Shown piece after piece: positions 55,024 to 63,393 of a stretch of DNA of 64,000 nucleotides; the stretch's first letter is position 1; every line of letters begins with the position of its first letter. This stretch comes from Sulfurovum lithotrophicum (GTDB lineage: Bacteria > Campylobacterota > Campylobacteria > Campylobacterales > Sulfurovaceae). A program made the translations under genes and the position numbers. The stretch is from NCBI RefSeq assembly GCF_000987835.1, contig NZ_CP011308.1, positions 1,240,001 through 1,304,000 on the forward strand, written 5' to 3'. The notes under the pieces were generated by a model. It worked only from the letters and a program-made list of their open reading frames with translations, was not told the DNA's origin and searched no databases.

Positions 55024-55407
55024 TCAGTTTGCGATATACTGCTTAAGCAGCGCATCAAGCTCATCCATCTTCAGCACACCCACGTGTCTGTAGACCTCTT
55101 TACCGTTTCCATCGAGTATGATCTGTGTGGGGATCATCTGAATTTTGAGTTTGTAGGCCGCTTCTCTCTCTTTTTTGACATTGACGAAAAATATCGGATA
55201 CTCCGGGTGCTCCAGTTTGACCATATGGAGCCGTCTTCCCATGACCTGACAGCTACGGCAGCTGTCTGAACCCACTTCAAGCATCACGTTCTTTCCTTTG
55301 CCTATCTGCTTTGAGACCTGAGCAAATGGCGTCTCCTGAAGCATTGGGACTTCCGCCCAAAGATATGTCGTCATTAACACTGTCAGCAATACCATTGTTT
55401 TTTTCAT
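55024..55407 (-). CDS. periplasmic thioredoxin-like protein
   Basis: 127 residues with a signal peptide (about 1-18) and the active site GSDSCRSCQVMG (Cys50, Cys53), followed by the cis-Pro loop IQMIPTQIIL. It reduces or carries disulfides in the periplasm, similar to SoxW or DsbD-type partner proteins. Its ATG overlaps the upstream gene's stop (ATGA). Confidence 0.85.
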   Translation of the reverse strand: MKKTMVLLTVLMTTYLWAEVPMLQETPFAQVSKQIGKGKNVMLEVGSDSCRSCQVMGRRLHMVKLEHPEYPIFFVNVKKEREAAYKLKIQMIPTQIILDGNGKEVYRHVGVLKMDELDALLKQYIAN

Positions 55408-55739
55408 CATTTTTCTCCTCCTATTTTATTGGCAATTTTATACAGATAATCATGCATATCAAAATACCCTATCATCGCTTCGAACATCATCCGCCAGCAC
55501 AATTCCATACAAAGGAATATGGTTATGAACATCATCCAGAATACGATCTTTCGTTTGGAAGAGAAAGAACTGTAAAACATATATAATTTGTCATATATCG
55601 TTTTTACAAAAGAGATATTTTCGATCAGATAGTCCTTAAAAAAGTACAGAACCACCGGCATGAGCACTGCACCGACATAATAAAAAAACACTAAAATGTC
55701 TTGCGTTATGAAAGTGTTAAATGTAAGAATATCCTTCAT
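55407..55739 (-). CDS. membrane protein of unknown family
   Basis: 110 residues with two membrane helices (about 14-34 and 65-85) and an aromatic-rich loop between them. No family is recognised. It starts on the stop of the CDF gene (TAATG) and ends on the start of the thioredoxin gene (ATGA), so it is surely part of the operon. Confidence 0.6.
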   Translation of the reverse strand: MKDILTFNTFITQDILVFFYYVGAVLMPVVLYFFKDYLIENISFVKTIYDKLYMFYSSFSSKRKIVFWMMFITIFLCMELCWRMMFEAMIGYFDMHDYLYKIANKIGGEK

Positions 55740-56632
55740 TATACAATGACCTCTTTACTGTCATCTCTTCCGTATTCGCACTGGAAAGTCATGTGCTCTA
55801 TGTCAAAACTGTCATGCAGCTTTTTTTCCAGTCTTTCTATGACCCGGTTGGAGACAGAAAGAACTACGTCTTCCTTGAAATCCAAATGCGCTTCAAGATG
55901 GATATGATTGTCATCGAGTTGCCAGACATGGATATGATGTACATCTTCAACTTCCGGCTCTTCCTCTATAGCATGGACGACGGCATCGACATCGAGTCCT
56001 TTGGGGGTGAACTGCATCAGTATGCCACTACTCTCTCTGACCAACCCGGCAGAGGCCCAGATAAGATAAACCGCGATCAGTGCCGAGATAAGTGGGTCTA
56101 TCCAGAAGATGCCGAAATAGTACATCAGTACTCCGCCGCCCACGACAGCGACACTCGTCATCACATCGGTGAGAAGATGCAGATAGGCCGCCTTGACGTT
56201 CATGTTGTCATGGGAATCATCTTTGATCAGCAGTACGGAGGCCGTATTGAGCACGATACTGAGTGCACCCAGTCCGATGACCCATACCGAATTGATCACT
56301 TCGGGATGATAGAGCTTATGAAACGCCTCTATGATCAGAAATATCGCGATACCGATGAGCACGGAAGCGTTGAACAGTGCCGCAAGGATCTCCGCGCGTT
56401 TGTAGCCGAAAGTCTTCGTAATGTCGTTGGGACGTGCGGCCAGACGGTTCGCGGCATAGGCGATGAACAGTGCCAGTACATCACTGAAGTTGTGCATGGC
56501 ATCACTCAGCAGTGCCAGAGAACCTGACATGATCCCGCCCACGATCTGTGAGAGTGTGATGATGATATTGAGGACGATAGTTAGAAAGAGGTTCTTCCCG
56601 CTTACGTTATGATGGTGATGATGTTCACTCAT
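55739..56632 (-). CDS. cation diffusion facilitator (CzcD/ZitB-type)
   Basis: 297 residues with a histidine head (HHHHH, 4-8), six membrane helices and the zinc-site residues of the family: SLLSDAMHNFSDVLAL-type segment on helix 2 (SLALLSDAMHNFSDV) and LHLLTDVMTSVAVV on helix 5. A C-terminal cytoplasmic domain has His/Asp for metal sensing (VHHIHVW). Exports Zn, Co, Cd or Fe using protons. Preceded by the BI-1 gene at 19 bases. Confidence 0.93.
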   Translation of the reverse strand: MSEHHHHHNVSGKNLFLTIVLNIIITLSQIVGGIMSGSLALLSDAMHNFSDVLALFIAYAANRLAARPNDITKTFGYKRAEILAALFNASVLIGIAIFLIIEAFHKLYHPEVINSVWVIGLGALSIVLNTASVLLIKDDSHDNMNVKAAYLHLLTDVMTSVAVVGGGVLMYYFGIFWIDPLISALIAVYLIWASAGLVRESSGILMQFTPKGLDVDAVVHAIEEEPEVEDVHHIHVWQLDDNHIHLEAHLDFKEDVVLSVSNRVIERLEKKLHDSFDIEHMTFQCEYGRDDSKEVIV

Positions 56633-56651
56633 GATCCGCTCCTATAGACTT

Positions 56652-57353
56652 CTAATTTCGTTCGTTCCCGAAAAACTCCAGCATCATAACAAAAAGGTTT
56701 ATGAAATCGAGATAGAGTGCCAATGCACCAACGATCGCGACACGGCTTAAACTTTGTGCGTCATCACCGGCCATCGCTTCACCCATGGCTTTTATCTTCT
56801 GCGTATCATAGGCAGTCAGTCCGACGAAGATGATTACTCCGATCACCGAGATCCACCATTCGAACATGGGGCTTTGAAGAAAAAAGTTCACTACCAAAGC
56901 AATGATGATCCCGATGAGACCGGCAAAAAGAAGGCTCCCCCATGAACTCAGATCCGTGTCCGTGAAGTAGCCGTAAAGACTCATTACACCAAAGGTCGCG
57001 GCCGCTATGAAAAAGGTGGTTACAATAGACGCTTCCGTGTATATGAGGAAAATACTTGCCAGCGTCATACCATCTATGACGGAAAAGAGGATAAACAAAA
57101 TCCTCGCCGTGGAGACATCCATCTTGTTGATACCTGCAGAGATGGCGATGACCAGACCCAGTTCTATAAGGAAAAGTACCCATATCATATACGGATTTCC
57201 GAAAAGCAGGTGCAGCAACGGTGCACTGTGTATGACCATGAATGCACTGAGCCCGGAGATCAGCAGGCCTATCATCATCCAGTGATAGACCGAATTGAGC
57301 AGGACATTGCTGTCTGACCTGCTGAGATGTGTCGTAAAAGTATTGTTCTGCAT
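56652..57353 (-). CDS. Bax inhibitor-1/YccA-family membrane protein
   Basis: 233 residues, seven membrane helices, with the family segments SAGINKMDVSTARILF and GLTAYDTQKIKAMGEAMAGDD; the acidic pair near the last helices forms the pH/calcium sensor in known members. I chose ATG 57353 (AAAGGA 6 bases upstream). Role in bacteria is a proton or calcium leak linked to stress. It is first in the operon after the palindrome at 57409. Confidence 0.9.
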   Translation of the reverse strand: MQNNTFTTHLSRSDSNVLLNSVYHWMMIGLLISGLSAFMVIHSAPLLHLLFGNPYMIWVLFLIELGLVIAISAGINKMDVSTARILFILFSVIDGMTLASIFLIYTEASIVTTFFIAAATFGVMSLYGYFTDTDLSSWGSLLFAGLIGIIIALVVNFFLQSPMFEWWISVIGVIIFVGLTAYDTQKIKAMGEAMAGDDAQSLSRVAIVGALALYLDFINLFVMMLEFFGNERN

Positions 57354-57408
57354 ATTCATTCCTTTGTAACTATATCGAAATTCAGGTTGCTTTATTAATG
57401 ATTACATA

Positions 57409-57430
57409 ATTAACCAACTAGTTAGTTAAT
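57409..57430. promoter_or_regulatory. 22-bp palindrome, TetR-operator style (site 1)
   Basis: ATTAACCAACTAGTTAGTTAAT is a near-perfect palindrome (one mismatched pair), 56 bases before the BI-1 start. It is nearly the same as 61584-61605. Such 20-24 base palindromes with central AACYRGTT are typical of TetR-family repressors. No such regulator is in the window. Confidence 0.65.
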
Positions 57431-57546
57431 TATATCCCTAATTTTTTTAATTTTTTCTGAAATATAGTCATGTTCACTTGTGATGAATCAGTTAACACTG
57501 AGTATATCCGACATAAAACCTCTTTTCCTATAATTATAGTGTTTTT

Positions 57547-58890
57547 TTACTCTTTGAAACTGTATTCCACCTGCAGAAACAGTCTCTGGGCATCATTGTC
57601 CGATACATTTTTGGTTACAAATGCACCAGCATCAAAGTAGGCATAGATCACTTGAAACTCCAGATCTTTTGCATAATCCCATTTGTACTCTATGTCATAT
57701 TCCTGGCCAAGCTCGCGTTCATGATTACCATTTTTATTGTATTTTTTATAATACGTCCATGCATCATTCGCATTTGCCAGAGAGAAATCATGCCAGGAGA
57801 GTTTCAAGTGCATTTTTTCGGCAGGATACATATGCAATTCAACAACATTTTCGACAAGGTTGCTCCATTTCATGATGTCCATACGTCCGTACAGCGAACC
57901 GTCCGTTCCGCCAAACGGTGTCCTGAATGTCTTTACTGTATTGTCACCCGGGTCATCATCACCACTGGCATATATCTGTCCTATGACGACATTTGGCATC
58001 CATGTGAGCATTTTGAATCGGTAGCCGACCTTTGCCGCATAGCCATAGGCATCATAATCTTTTATCTTGATCGTCCCATCCGCTTTTGCATAGGTAAGAT
58101 CGTAATTGAATCCAAAAAGATCCGTATCATAGGCCCGAAATCCGAATGTATAGCTTTTTTCCGTGTTTTGCCCGTTTCCGGTACCGGTGTATAAACCATT
58201 TTTATATACGATGAACGGTTCTACTGCCCCGTTTTCAGCTGTTTTGAAATGCGAATAGATTCCGGCACCTTCATACACGTGCTTTCTAAATAGCGAGAGA
58301 CGGCGTTTGTCTTTGTCTTTGGTTTCTCCATAAAACAGATCTACAAAATTTCCATCGAACCTATAGGAAACTTTGGCAAGATCCCACAGCCAGCCATAGG
58401 AGTTGCCCCAGCTTCCCGGCCCCAGGATCCTCTTGTCTCCATAACGGTTTGACTCACGGCCTATTTGGCCGGAAAGACCCTGAATTCCGGCAAGGTTTTT
58501 TACTTCCAGGTTCAACGCAACAAAATCAAGATCTTCCTGCGGATCCATCCAATATACTTCATTGCCGCTTATCATTTTGAAATCATTATAGTCAAGTGAC
58601 CAACCATAAACACTTGCATAATATCCTTCTGCAGTGAATTTTATATTGGGAGAAAGCCGATAGACAAATCCCAGTTGAATACGGCTCACAAGCAAAGTGT
58701 CGTAAGGACTTCCAATGAGGGATGCTTCAGTACCATACGCTTTTTTGTTCATCCCGTCAAGTGTTTCAAAGCGCTCTCTGATATCCCCAACAAACGTGAA
58801 GTCCCCGGCATGCACCATATGGAGTCCAGTAAGTAGTAAGGCAGCTCCAACTGCTTTTCCTAGTTCAATTTTTCCAAATACCTGAATCAC
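57547..58890 (-). CDS. outer-membrane porin, alginate-export (AlgE-like) family
   Basis: 447 residues with a signal peptide ending HAGD, then alternating strands of a large beta-barrel: FTFVGDIRERFETLDGM start, GQIGRESNRYGDKRILGPGSW (alginate-export signature), and a final strand FLQVEYSFKE with the C-terminal aromatic expected of outer-membrane proteins. Substrate unknown. Ends the sulfur-gene operon. No promoter of its own is visible upstream (18 bases to the preceding gene). Confidence 0.82.
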   Translation of the reverse strand: MIQVFGKIELGKAVGAALLLTGLHMVHAGDFTFVGDIRERFETLDGMNKKAYGTEASLIGSPYDTLLVSRIQLGFVYRLSPNIKFTAEGYYASVYGWSLDYNDFKMISGNEVYWMDPQEDLDFVALNLEVKNLAGIQGLSGQIGRESNRYGDKRILGPGSWGNSYGWLWDLAKVSYRFDGNFVDLFYGETKDKDKRRLSLFRKHVYEGAGIYSHFKTAENGAVEPFIVYKNGLYTGTGNGQNTEKSYTFGFRAYDTDLFGFNYDLTYAKADGTIKIKDYDAYGYAAKVGYRFKMLTWMPNVVIGQIYASGDDDPGDNTVKTFRTPFGGTDGSLYGRMDIMKWSNLVENVVELHMYPAEKMHLKLSWHDFSLANANDAWTYYKKYNKNGNHERELGQEYDIEYKWDYAKDLEFQVIYAYFDAGAFVTKNVSDNDAQRLFLQVEYSFKE

Positions 58891-58908
58891 TTGTAAACAT
58901 AAATCCTG

Positions 58909-59157
58909 TTAGTCATCTTGTTTTTTTTGACATTTCTTTTTTCGGATCTCTTTGATTTCTTTAACCTCATTCTCTATTCCTAAGAGCATATCATACTGCT
59001 CGGTGTCAGTTTTATGATGTTCCTGCATTTTTTTCTTTCGCTCTTCTATGGTATCTAACCATTCATCTACAACTTCATCTGAAACAGTGCAGTCCAAAGC
59101 ATCCTTTTTCTCATTTTCCAACATCTTTGTAGCTATTTTTTTCATTATATGTAACAT
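58909..59157 (-). CDS. small charged helical protein, hypothetical
   Basis: 82 residues, AGGAG 7 bases before the ATG. Mostly Lys/Glu-rich helix (ERKKKMQEHHKTD, NEVKEIKEIRKKKC) with two cysteines (23 and 77). No signal peptide and no recognised family. Its place between a TSUP transporter and a porin, with tight spacing, says it is translated with them. Confidence 0.55.
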   Translation of the reverse strand: MLHIMKKIATKMLENEKKDALDCTVSDEVVDEWLDTIEERKKKMQEHHKTDTEQYDMLLGIENEVKEIKEIRKKKCQKKQDD

Positions 59158-59159
59158 CT

Positions 59160-59900
59160 TTACGCTCCTATAAGTTTATAAATCATTTTTATCGCCAAAA
59201 GCAGTAACACAACTGCAATAAGTTTTTTCACCTGCGAAGGCGTTAAACGGTAGTGCATAATTCTGTCACCCAAGTAACCGCCAATTATTGCCGCTACTGT
59301 CACGACACCTAAAAGAGTCCAGTCCATATCTACAAAACTAAGGTACGTAGCAAATGCTCCAAGCGTTGAAAACGGTATGACAAAACTGATGGCATAGGCA
59401 GCTTTTTTTGCATCAAAGCCCAAGAGGATGAGAAGCGGCATAATGAGTGAACCGCCACCAACACCGATAGTCCCAGATATTAGCCCGACTGTTGCACCTA
59501 TGACATACAAAATCCATGCCTTATCATAGACTACTTTTTGTTCTCTGTTTGAAAATATCAGCAGCAAAGCGCTGACAACTAAAAATGCAACAAGCACCCA
59601 TTCAATAATTTCTTTTTGCACATACTGACTCATCCATGCACCTATAGGTGTTGCTATCATAATAGAGATAATAAGAGGTATGGCAAATTTAATGTCTAAA
59701 ACACCGCGGAAGAAATTCATAATCGACGCAGTAATCGTTGAAGCGGAGTTAATGAACAATCCTATGGCTTTTGCCAGATTTAAGGGCATACCCATCATCG
59801 AAAATATGGGAACAAGCCCTATGGCTGATCCTACTCCACCCATGGAGAAGAGTGTGGAAAGTGCTAATGTCAAGAAAAAGTATATGACATAATATTCCAT
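59160..59900 (-). CDS. TSUP/TauE-SafE family sulfur anion transporter
   Basis: 246 residues with eight helices and the family loop GGVGSAIGLVPIFSMMGMP in the first half and GTIGVGGGSLIMPLLILLGFD in the second. Members move sulfite, thiosulfate, sulfoacetate or similar anions. It starts 1 base after the rhodanese stop. With two rhodaneses and a TsdA-like cytochrome beside it, sulfur-compound transport is likely. Confidence 0.9.
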   Translation of the reverse strand: MEYYVIYFFLTLALSTLFSMGGVGSAIGLVPIFSMMGMPLNLAKAIGLFINSASTITASIMNFFRGVLDIKFAIPLIISIMIATPIGAWMSQYVQKEIIEWVLVAFLVVSALLLIFSNREQKVVYDKAWILYVIGATVGLISGTIGVGGGSLIMPLLILLGFDAKKAAYAISFVIPFSTLGAFATYLSFVDMDWTLLGVVTVAAIIGGYLGDRIMHYRLTPSQVKKLIAVVLLLLAIKMIYKLIGA

Positions 59901-59901
59901 C

Positions 59902-60264
59902 TTAGAGTTTTATCCCTTTTGCTTTTCCGCCTTTAAGTACATCCATCAAGCCTAAAAGACCGCCTACAAGGTATTTCACTTCAAAACCTTGGCTTGCAAG
60001 ATAGGTTCGTGCCATATTCGAGCGGTCAGCTTTTGGACAGGCTACGACAATAAGTTTGTTTTTAGGCAGTTCATCCAGGCGTTCAGGAAGTTCATTTGCC
60101 GGAATTTTCAAACCAAAGTTCACTTGCCATACAGCTGTTTCAAAAGGTACACGAACATCAACAAGTTCACATTTTCCTTCATTATATAAAGAGATAAAAT
60201 CTTCAATCTCTATACGCATATTTTTCATTTCACTCGGTACTATTTTTCTCGCTAATTCATTCAT
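59902..60264 (-). CDS. rhodanese-domain protein (second)
   Basis: 120 residues of one rhodanese domain; VACPKADRSNMA holds the active-site loop (catalytic Cys in the CPKADRS position). The sequence begins with a short helix and lacks a signal peptide, so it is cytosolic. It shares a family resemblance with the gene at 61168 (both contain NELPERLDE/NELPDRLDE). Sulfurtransferase in the operon, substrate unknown; its start overlaps the cytochrome stop (ATGA). Confidence 0.85.
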   Translation of the reverse strand: MNELARKIVPSEMKNMRIEIEDFISLYNEGKCELVDVRVPFETAVWQVNFGLKIPANELPERLDELPKNKLIVVACPKADRSNMARTYLASQGFEVKYLVGGLLGLMDVLKGGKAKGIKL

Positions 60265-61133
60265 TTGTTCTCCTTTAATTTATATCCGCGAATCTTATTT
60301 ATATCTAAGCCAAACTGCTCAAAATTATTTTTAATACTGTAAGTTCCTAGATTAGCCCTCTCTTGTGCATTGATGTATAAGGACAGATCAATAGCTTCTT
60401 TGTCACTTAGTGTATTTGCTTGATGCAGTGGCATATTGGACTGAATCCATACAGCACTGTTATCAAGTTTACTCATACTGCCATCAGCTGTATACGAGAG
60501 CCATCTTCCATCTGCATCTTTACCCCACAATGGCGGCGTCATCTTATTTCCTGCACCATTTACGCCATGACATGCTGCACATTTAGCCTTAAAGAGTTTC
60601 TCGCCTTCAAGATAATTTGCATGGGTTGCTCGTCTAATGATTGGTTTAAATCTTTTCTTTTTGTCTTCCCAGATCTTCGTTATCATAAAACTTCTAGGAC
60701 CTTTAGGATTCATTTTTACTTTTGTTCCTTCTGAGACCCATGTAATGTAACTTGTCATAGCAATACCGGCTTTAGTATTTAAAATAGATTTCTTACCGGC
60801 CATACAGCGTATAAAACAACCATCAATTCTCTCTTGAAGTGTTTGTACTCGCTTATAACGACTCGAATACGCCGGAAAAGCACCAGCTGTACCTATAAAG
60901 GTACCAATGTTTTGCGTTGTTCCTGTTCTGCCGTCTTTTCCTTTGAGGTGACAATTTCTACACTGTAATTTGCTCTGAACTAAGTCTTTTGTAAGAGGAT
61001 GCGTGTCTGTATTATTTATTATATCTTCACCGAGTTTCACAGTTTTACCTAGTACTCCCGGTGGATATTCAATTGCATAAGAAGAGACTTCAAACAATAG
61101 AACTAATAATAAAACTTTAAATATATAATGCAT
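60261..61133 (-). CDS. diheme cytochrome c, TsdA-like
   Basis: 290 residues with a signal peptide (about 1-20) and two heme motifs, CRNCH (58-62) and CAACH (185-189). Between them, ERIDGCFIRCMAGKKS and MTSYITWVSEG match the region of thiosulfate dehydrogenase TsdA (NGCxxRSMNG and YxxWLSxG). TsdA oxidises two thiosulfate to tetrathionate, or the reverse. The resemblance is good over the N-terminal half; a different diheme role (SoxA-like) remains possible. Periplasmic. Start has AGGA 7 bases upstream. Confidence 0.82.
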   Translation of the reverse strand: MHYIFKVLLLVLLFEVSSYAIEYPPGVLGKTVKLGEDIINNTDTHPLTKDLVQSKLQCRNCHLKGKDGRTGTTQNIGTFIGTAGAFPAYSSRYKRVQTLQERIDGCFIRCMAGKKSILNTKAGIAMTSYITWVSEGTKVKMNPKGPRSFMITKIWEDKKKRFKPIIRRATHANYLEGEKLFKAKCAACHGVNGAGNKMTPPLWGKDADGRWLSYTADGSMSKLDNSAVWIQSNMPLHQANTLSDKEAIDLSLYINAQERANLGTYSIKNNFEQFGLDINKIRGYKLKENK

Positions 61134-61167
61134 AAGAATTCCTATTTTTTCCTTTGAATTAATTAAT

Positions 61168-61563
61168 TTAGCCTTTTAGTTTATTCATATAATCTCGCGC
61201 TTTATCACCACGCAGACCTTCAACTATCCCAAGCATGCCATCTGTGAGATATTTTGCATCAAAGCCCTGCAGTTTTAGATAAAGTCGAGCTATTTCAGCA
61301 CGGTCATAATGAGGACACATTGTCACAATAGTTTTGCTTTTATCTATCTCATCAAGTCTATCCGGCAACTCATTAAGTGGTATGTGATCACCAAAGCCTA
61401 AACTCCAGGCTGCATACTCCTCATTAAAACGAATATCTATGATTTGCAATTCACCTTTTGCATACTGTTCAAAAAGCTCCTCACGCTTTATTTTCATATC
61501 TTGTCGTTCCTGGTAATCAAAACCTCTGAGGTATTTGTCAAACTCTTCTATTTTACTTTGCAT
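61168..61563 (-). CDS. rhodanese-domain protein (first)
   Basis: 131 residues: one rhodanese domain with DIRFNEEYAAWSLGFG (about 39-54) and VTMCPHYDRAEIA (catalytic-loop Cys). It heads the operon, starting 21 bases after the palindrome, with AAAGGA upstream. It resembles the second rhodanese gene, suggesting a duplication. Cytosolic. Confidence 0.85.
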   Translation of the reverse strand: MQSKIEEFDKYLRGFDYQERQDMKIKREELFEQYAKGELQIIDIRFNEEYAAWSLGFGDHIPLNELPDRLDEIDKSKTIVTMCPHYDRAEIARLYLKLQGFDAKYLTDGMLGIVEGLRGDKARDYMNKLKG

Positions 61564-61583
61564 TCATAATCCTTTTAATTTCC

Positions 61584-61605
61584 ATTAACTAACCGGTTAG
61601 TTAAT
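61584..61605. promoter_or_regulatory. 22-bp palindrome, TetR-operator style (site 2)
   Basis: ATTAACTAACCGGTTAGTTAAT is a perfect 22-base palindrome, 21 bases before the rhodanese start, and is followed in both cases by TTATAT. It is the twin of 57409-57430. The same regulator probably controls both operons. Confidence 0.7.
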
Positions 61606-61677
61606 TATATTCTTCTTTATCTTAAACTATTATTAAAGATATAAGAGAATATGATCTCAATTCTCTTCCAGATGTAT

Positions 61678-61872
61678 CTACCGAGATACTACCTCGATAT
61701 TCAGTGCTTCAAACAGTGTCAGTATGTCCTCATCGAGATCTGCCTCTCTCCCATCACGATCCTATCGGCGTGAATGATCACAAGGATGAATCCAACCGTA
61801 CTCCATATCTCTTCGGGTGTCTCTATACCCGATTCAAAGAAGACCGAATGGACGATCTCATAAGATATGATA
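61678..61872 (-). pseudogene. frameshifted 3' remnant of an unidentified gene
   Basis: Two frames must be joined: one reads YEIVHSVFFESGIETPEEIW then STVGFILVIIHADRIVMGER, the next EADLDEDILTLFEALNIEVV and a stop. There is no start. The protein-like sequence and the single frame change mean a broken gene end. No family is recognised. It lies just left of the 18-bp inverted repeat at 61949. Confidence 0.45.
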
Positions 61873-61948
61873 TATCATAGCACTAGAAAGTAAGTTGTGT
61901 TCCTATGATCAGAGAAGTACTATTAGCAAAGAAAATAACCATACAAAC

Positions 61949-61966
61949 TAAAGGGAACCTCTAAAG
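61949..61966. repeat. 18-bp inverted repeat, right copy
   Basis: TAAAGGGAACCTCTAAAG inverted relative to 54102-54119. It covers the stop codon of the CcdA-like gene, just as the left copy covers the stop of the channel gene. Confidence 0.7.
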
Positions 61967-62671
61967 CTGCAGATAGGCTTCATAGAAAAAGTAGATCCCG
62001 AATCCAAGCAGAAGCAGCGCGAAGCCTTTGTTGATCCAATCAGATATCTTTGCCATAGTACTGCTCGAAGCGATACTCTGTGCAAAGCCCACAGAGACAC
62101 CGGCGATCAGCAGCAGCAGAGAGTGTCCCAGCGCGAAGGTCAGAATGAGCCCGTAGGCCTGCAGATATCCGCTGCTGCCAGCCAAAGACATAATAGCAAA
62201 CAGCGGTGCAGAGGCACAGGGTGTACTGACAAGTCCGAAGATCAGACCAATGAGAAAACCGCCAAAGAGACGGTAGTGTATCAGCCGGTGTATGATGGCC
62301 GATTTGTCCACCTCTCCAAGCACACCAAACGCATAGAGCGCGATAAGGATGCTCACCATCCCTGCAACCAGGTAGGCCCACATCGGTGCAATGGAGAAGA
62401 ACCCTCCGAACTTGGCGACTATGAAGCCCAGAATGGAGAAACTCAGCGCCACACCCAGTGCAAAGAGTGCGGTAAAAAGGTAAGTGTAGACTACCTTTTT
62501 TCTGCCCTCAAGATCTTTGTTCAATGCAACTGCACTGCCCACAAGCAGCGGGACGGCCACCAGTGAACAGGGAGCTGCCGCAGTGATGCTGCCTGAAAGA
62601 AAAGCACCCGCATAGGTAAGCAGAGAGTTCGACTCCAGAAGATGGGCGATGAAGGGCTGCAGTTCACCCAT
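61961..62671 (-). CDS. ccdA: CcdA/DsbD-type thiol-disulfide membrane transporter
   Basis: 236 residues with six membrane helices and the two redox cysteines of the CcdA fold: AAAPCSLVAV (Cys35) and STPCASAP (Cys152). It moves electrons from cytosolic thioredoxin to periplasmic partners such as cytochrome c maturation or thioredoxin-like proteins. It is 2 bases after the FmdE-like gene. Its last codons fall in the inverted repeat, so the end may have been altered. Confidence 0.88.
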   Translation of the reverse strand: MGELQPFIAHLLESNSLLTYAGAFLSGSITAAAPCSLVAVPLLVGSAVALNKDLEGRKKVVYTYLFTALFALGVALSFSILGFIVAKFGGFFSIAPMWAYLVAGMVSILIALYAFGVLGEVDKSAIIHRLIHYRLFGGFLIGLIFGLVSTPCASAPLFAIMSLAGSSGYLQAYGLILTFALGHSLLLLIAGVSVGFAQSIASSSTMAKISDWINKGFALLLLGFGIYFFYEAYLQL

Positions 62672-62673
62672 GT

Positions 62674-63393
62674 TTACCTGCCGACGTTTTTATTGATGAC
62701 ATCACTTCGCGAACCGATATCATCCATCTTGAATTCGTACTGATAGTCCTTCAGTTTCGTGATCTTCAAAAGCTGTTTCGGATCAGTGTTGAGCATAGTT
62801 GTCATCGCTTCAAAAGCAAGTGCTTCCACTTCATCGATATCTTTGGGAGTGATCTTTTCACCCTTTTTCTGCTTTGTTCTGATCTCTTTTTCTTTCTTCT
62901 TGAGGGCTTTGATGAAACCCGTATCGGCAAGCTCTACCTTGTAAGTCTCACCTGTAGAGATCTTCTGCACGATGAAACTGCCTCCAAGAGAGTTGTCCAG
63001 TGAGAGTGTCCTGTGGTTGATGCGTGCACCGCTCATCAGGCTTGAAGTATCGACCAGGCAGGGACTGTTCTTGGCTACCACGCGCAGATCTGTCCTGTCT
63101 ATGACACCGTCGGCAAAGAGTTTTGGCAGAGTGTTGGAGAGTTCCACATACGCCAGTACCAGCCCGTCACAGAGGTGCCCGTGTGCACGTGCAAGTGTCT
63201 TGATGTCGAGCTTTTTTGGGTAGAGGTTGTAGCGCCCCAGTGCACTGTCAGTGTCTTTGACCAGCACCGGTTTTGCATTGGGTGCATTTTTGACAGACTT
63301 TTCGTAAAAAGCGTCATCGATGTTCAGATGCGCTACCTCTCCTGCCCAGACCGCCACGCCGGCAAAGGTCAGTAACAGTGCCCTTTTAAGCAT
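62674..63393 (-). CDS. exported FmdE-family protein
   Basis: 239 residues with a signal peptide (about 1-17). The FmdE core has HGHLCDG (71-77; the family's usual Pro is Asp here) and a later KNSPCLVDTSSLMSGA. FmdE is named for a formylmethanofuran dehydrogenase subunit, but no other subunit is present, and an exported form must do something else, perhaps bind a metal or heme. Overlaps the thioredoxin gene by 8 bases, and the CcdA gene follows, so a periplasmic thiol or metal function is likely. Confidence 0.78.
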   Translation of the reverse strand: MLKRALLLTFAGVAVWAGEVAHLNIDDAFYEKSVKNAPNAKPVLVKDTDSALGRYNLYPKKLDIKTLARAHGHLCDGLVLAYVELSNTLPKLFADGVIDRTDLRVVAKNSPCLVDTSSLMSGARINHRTLSLDNSLGGSFIVQKISTGETYKVELADTGFIKALKKKEKEIRTKQKKGEKITPKDIDEVEALAFEAMTTMLNTDPKQLLKITKLKDYQYEFKMDDIGSRSDVINKNVGR

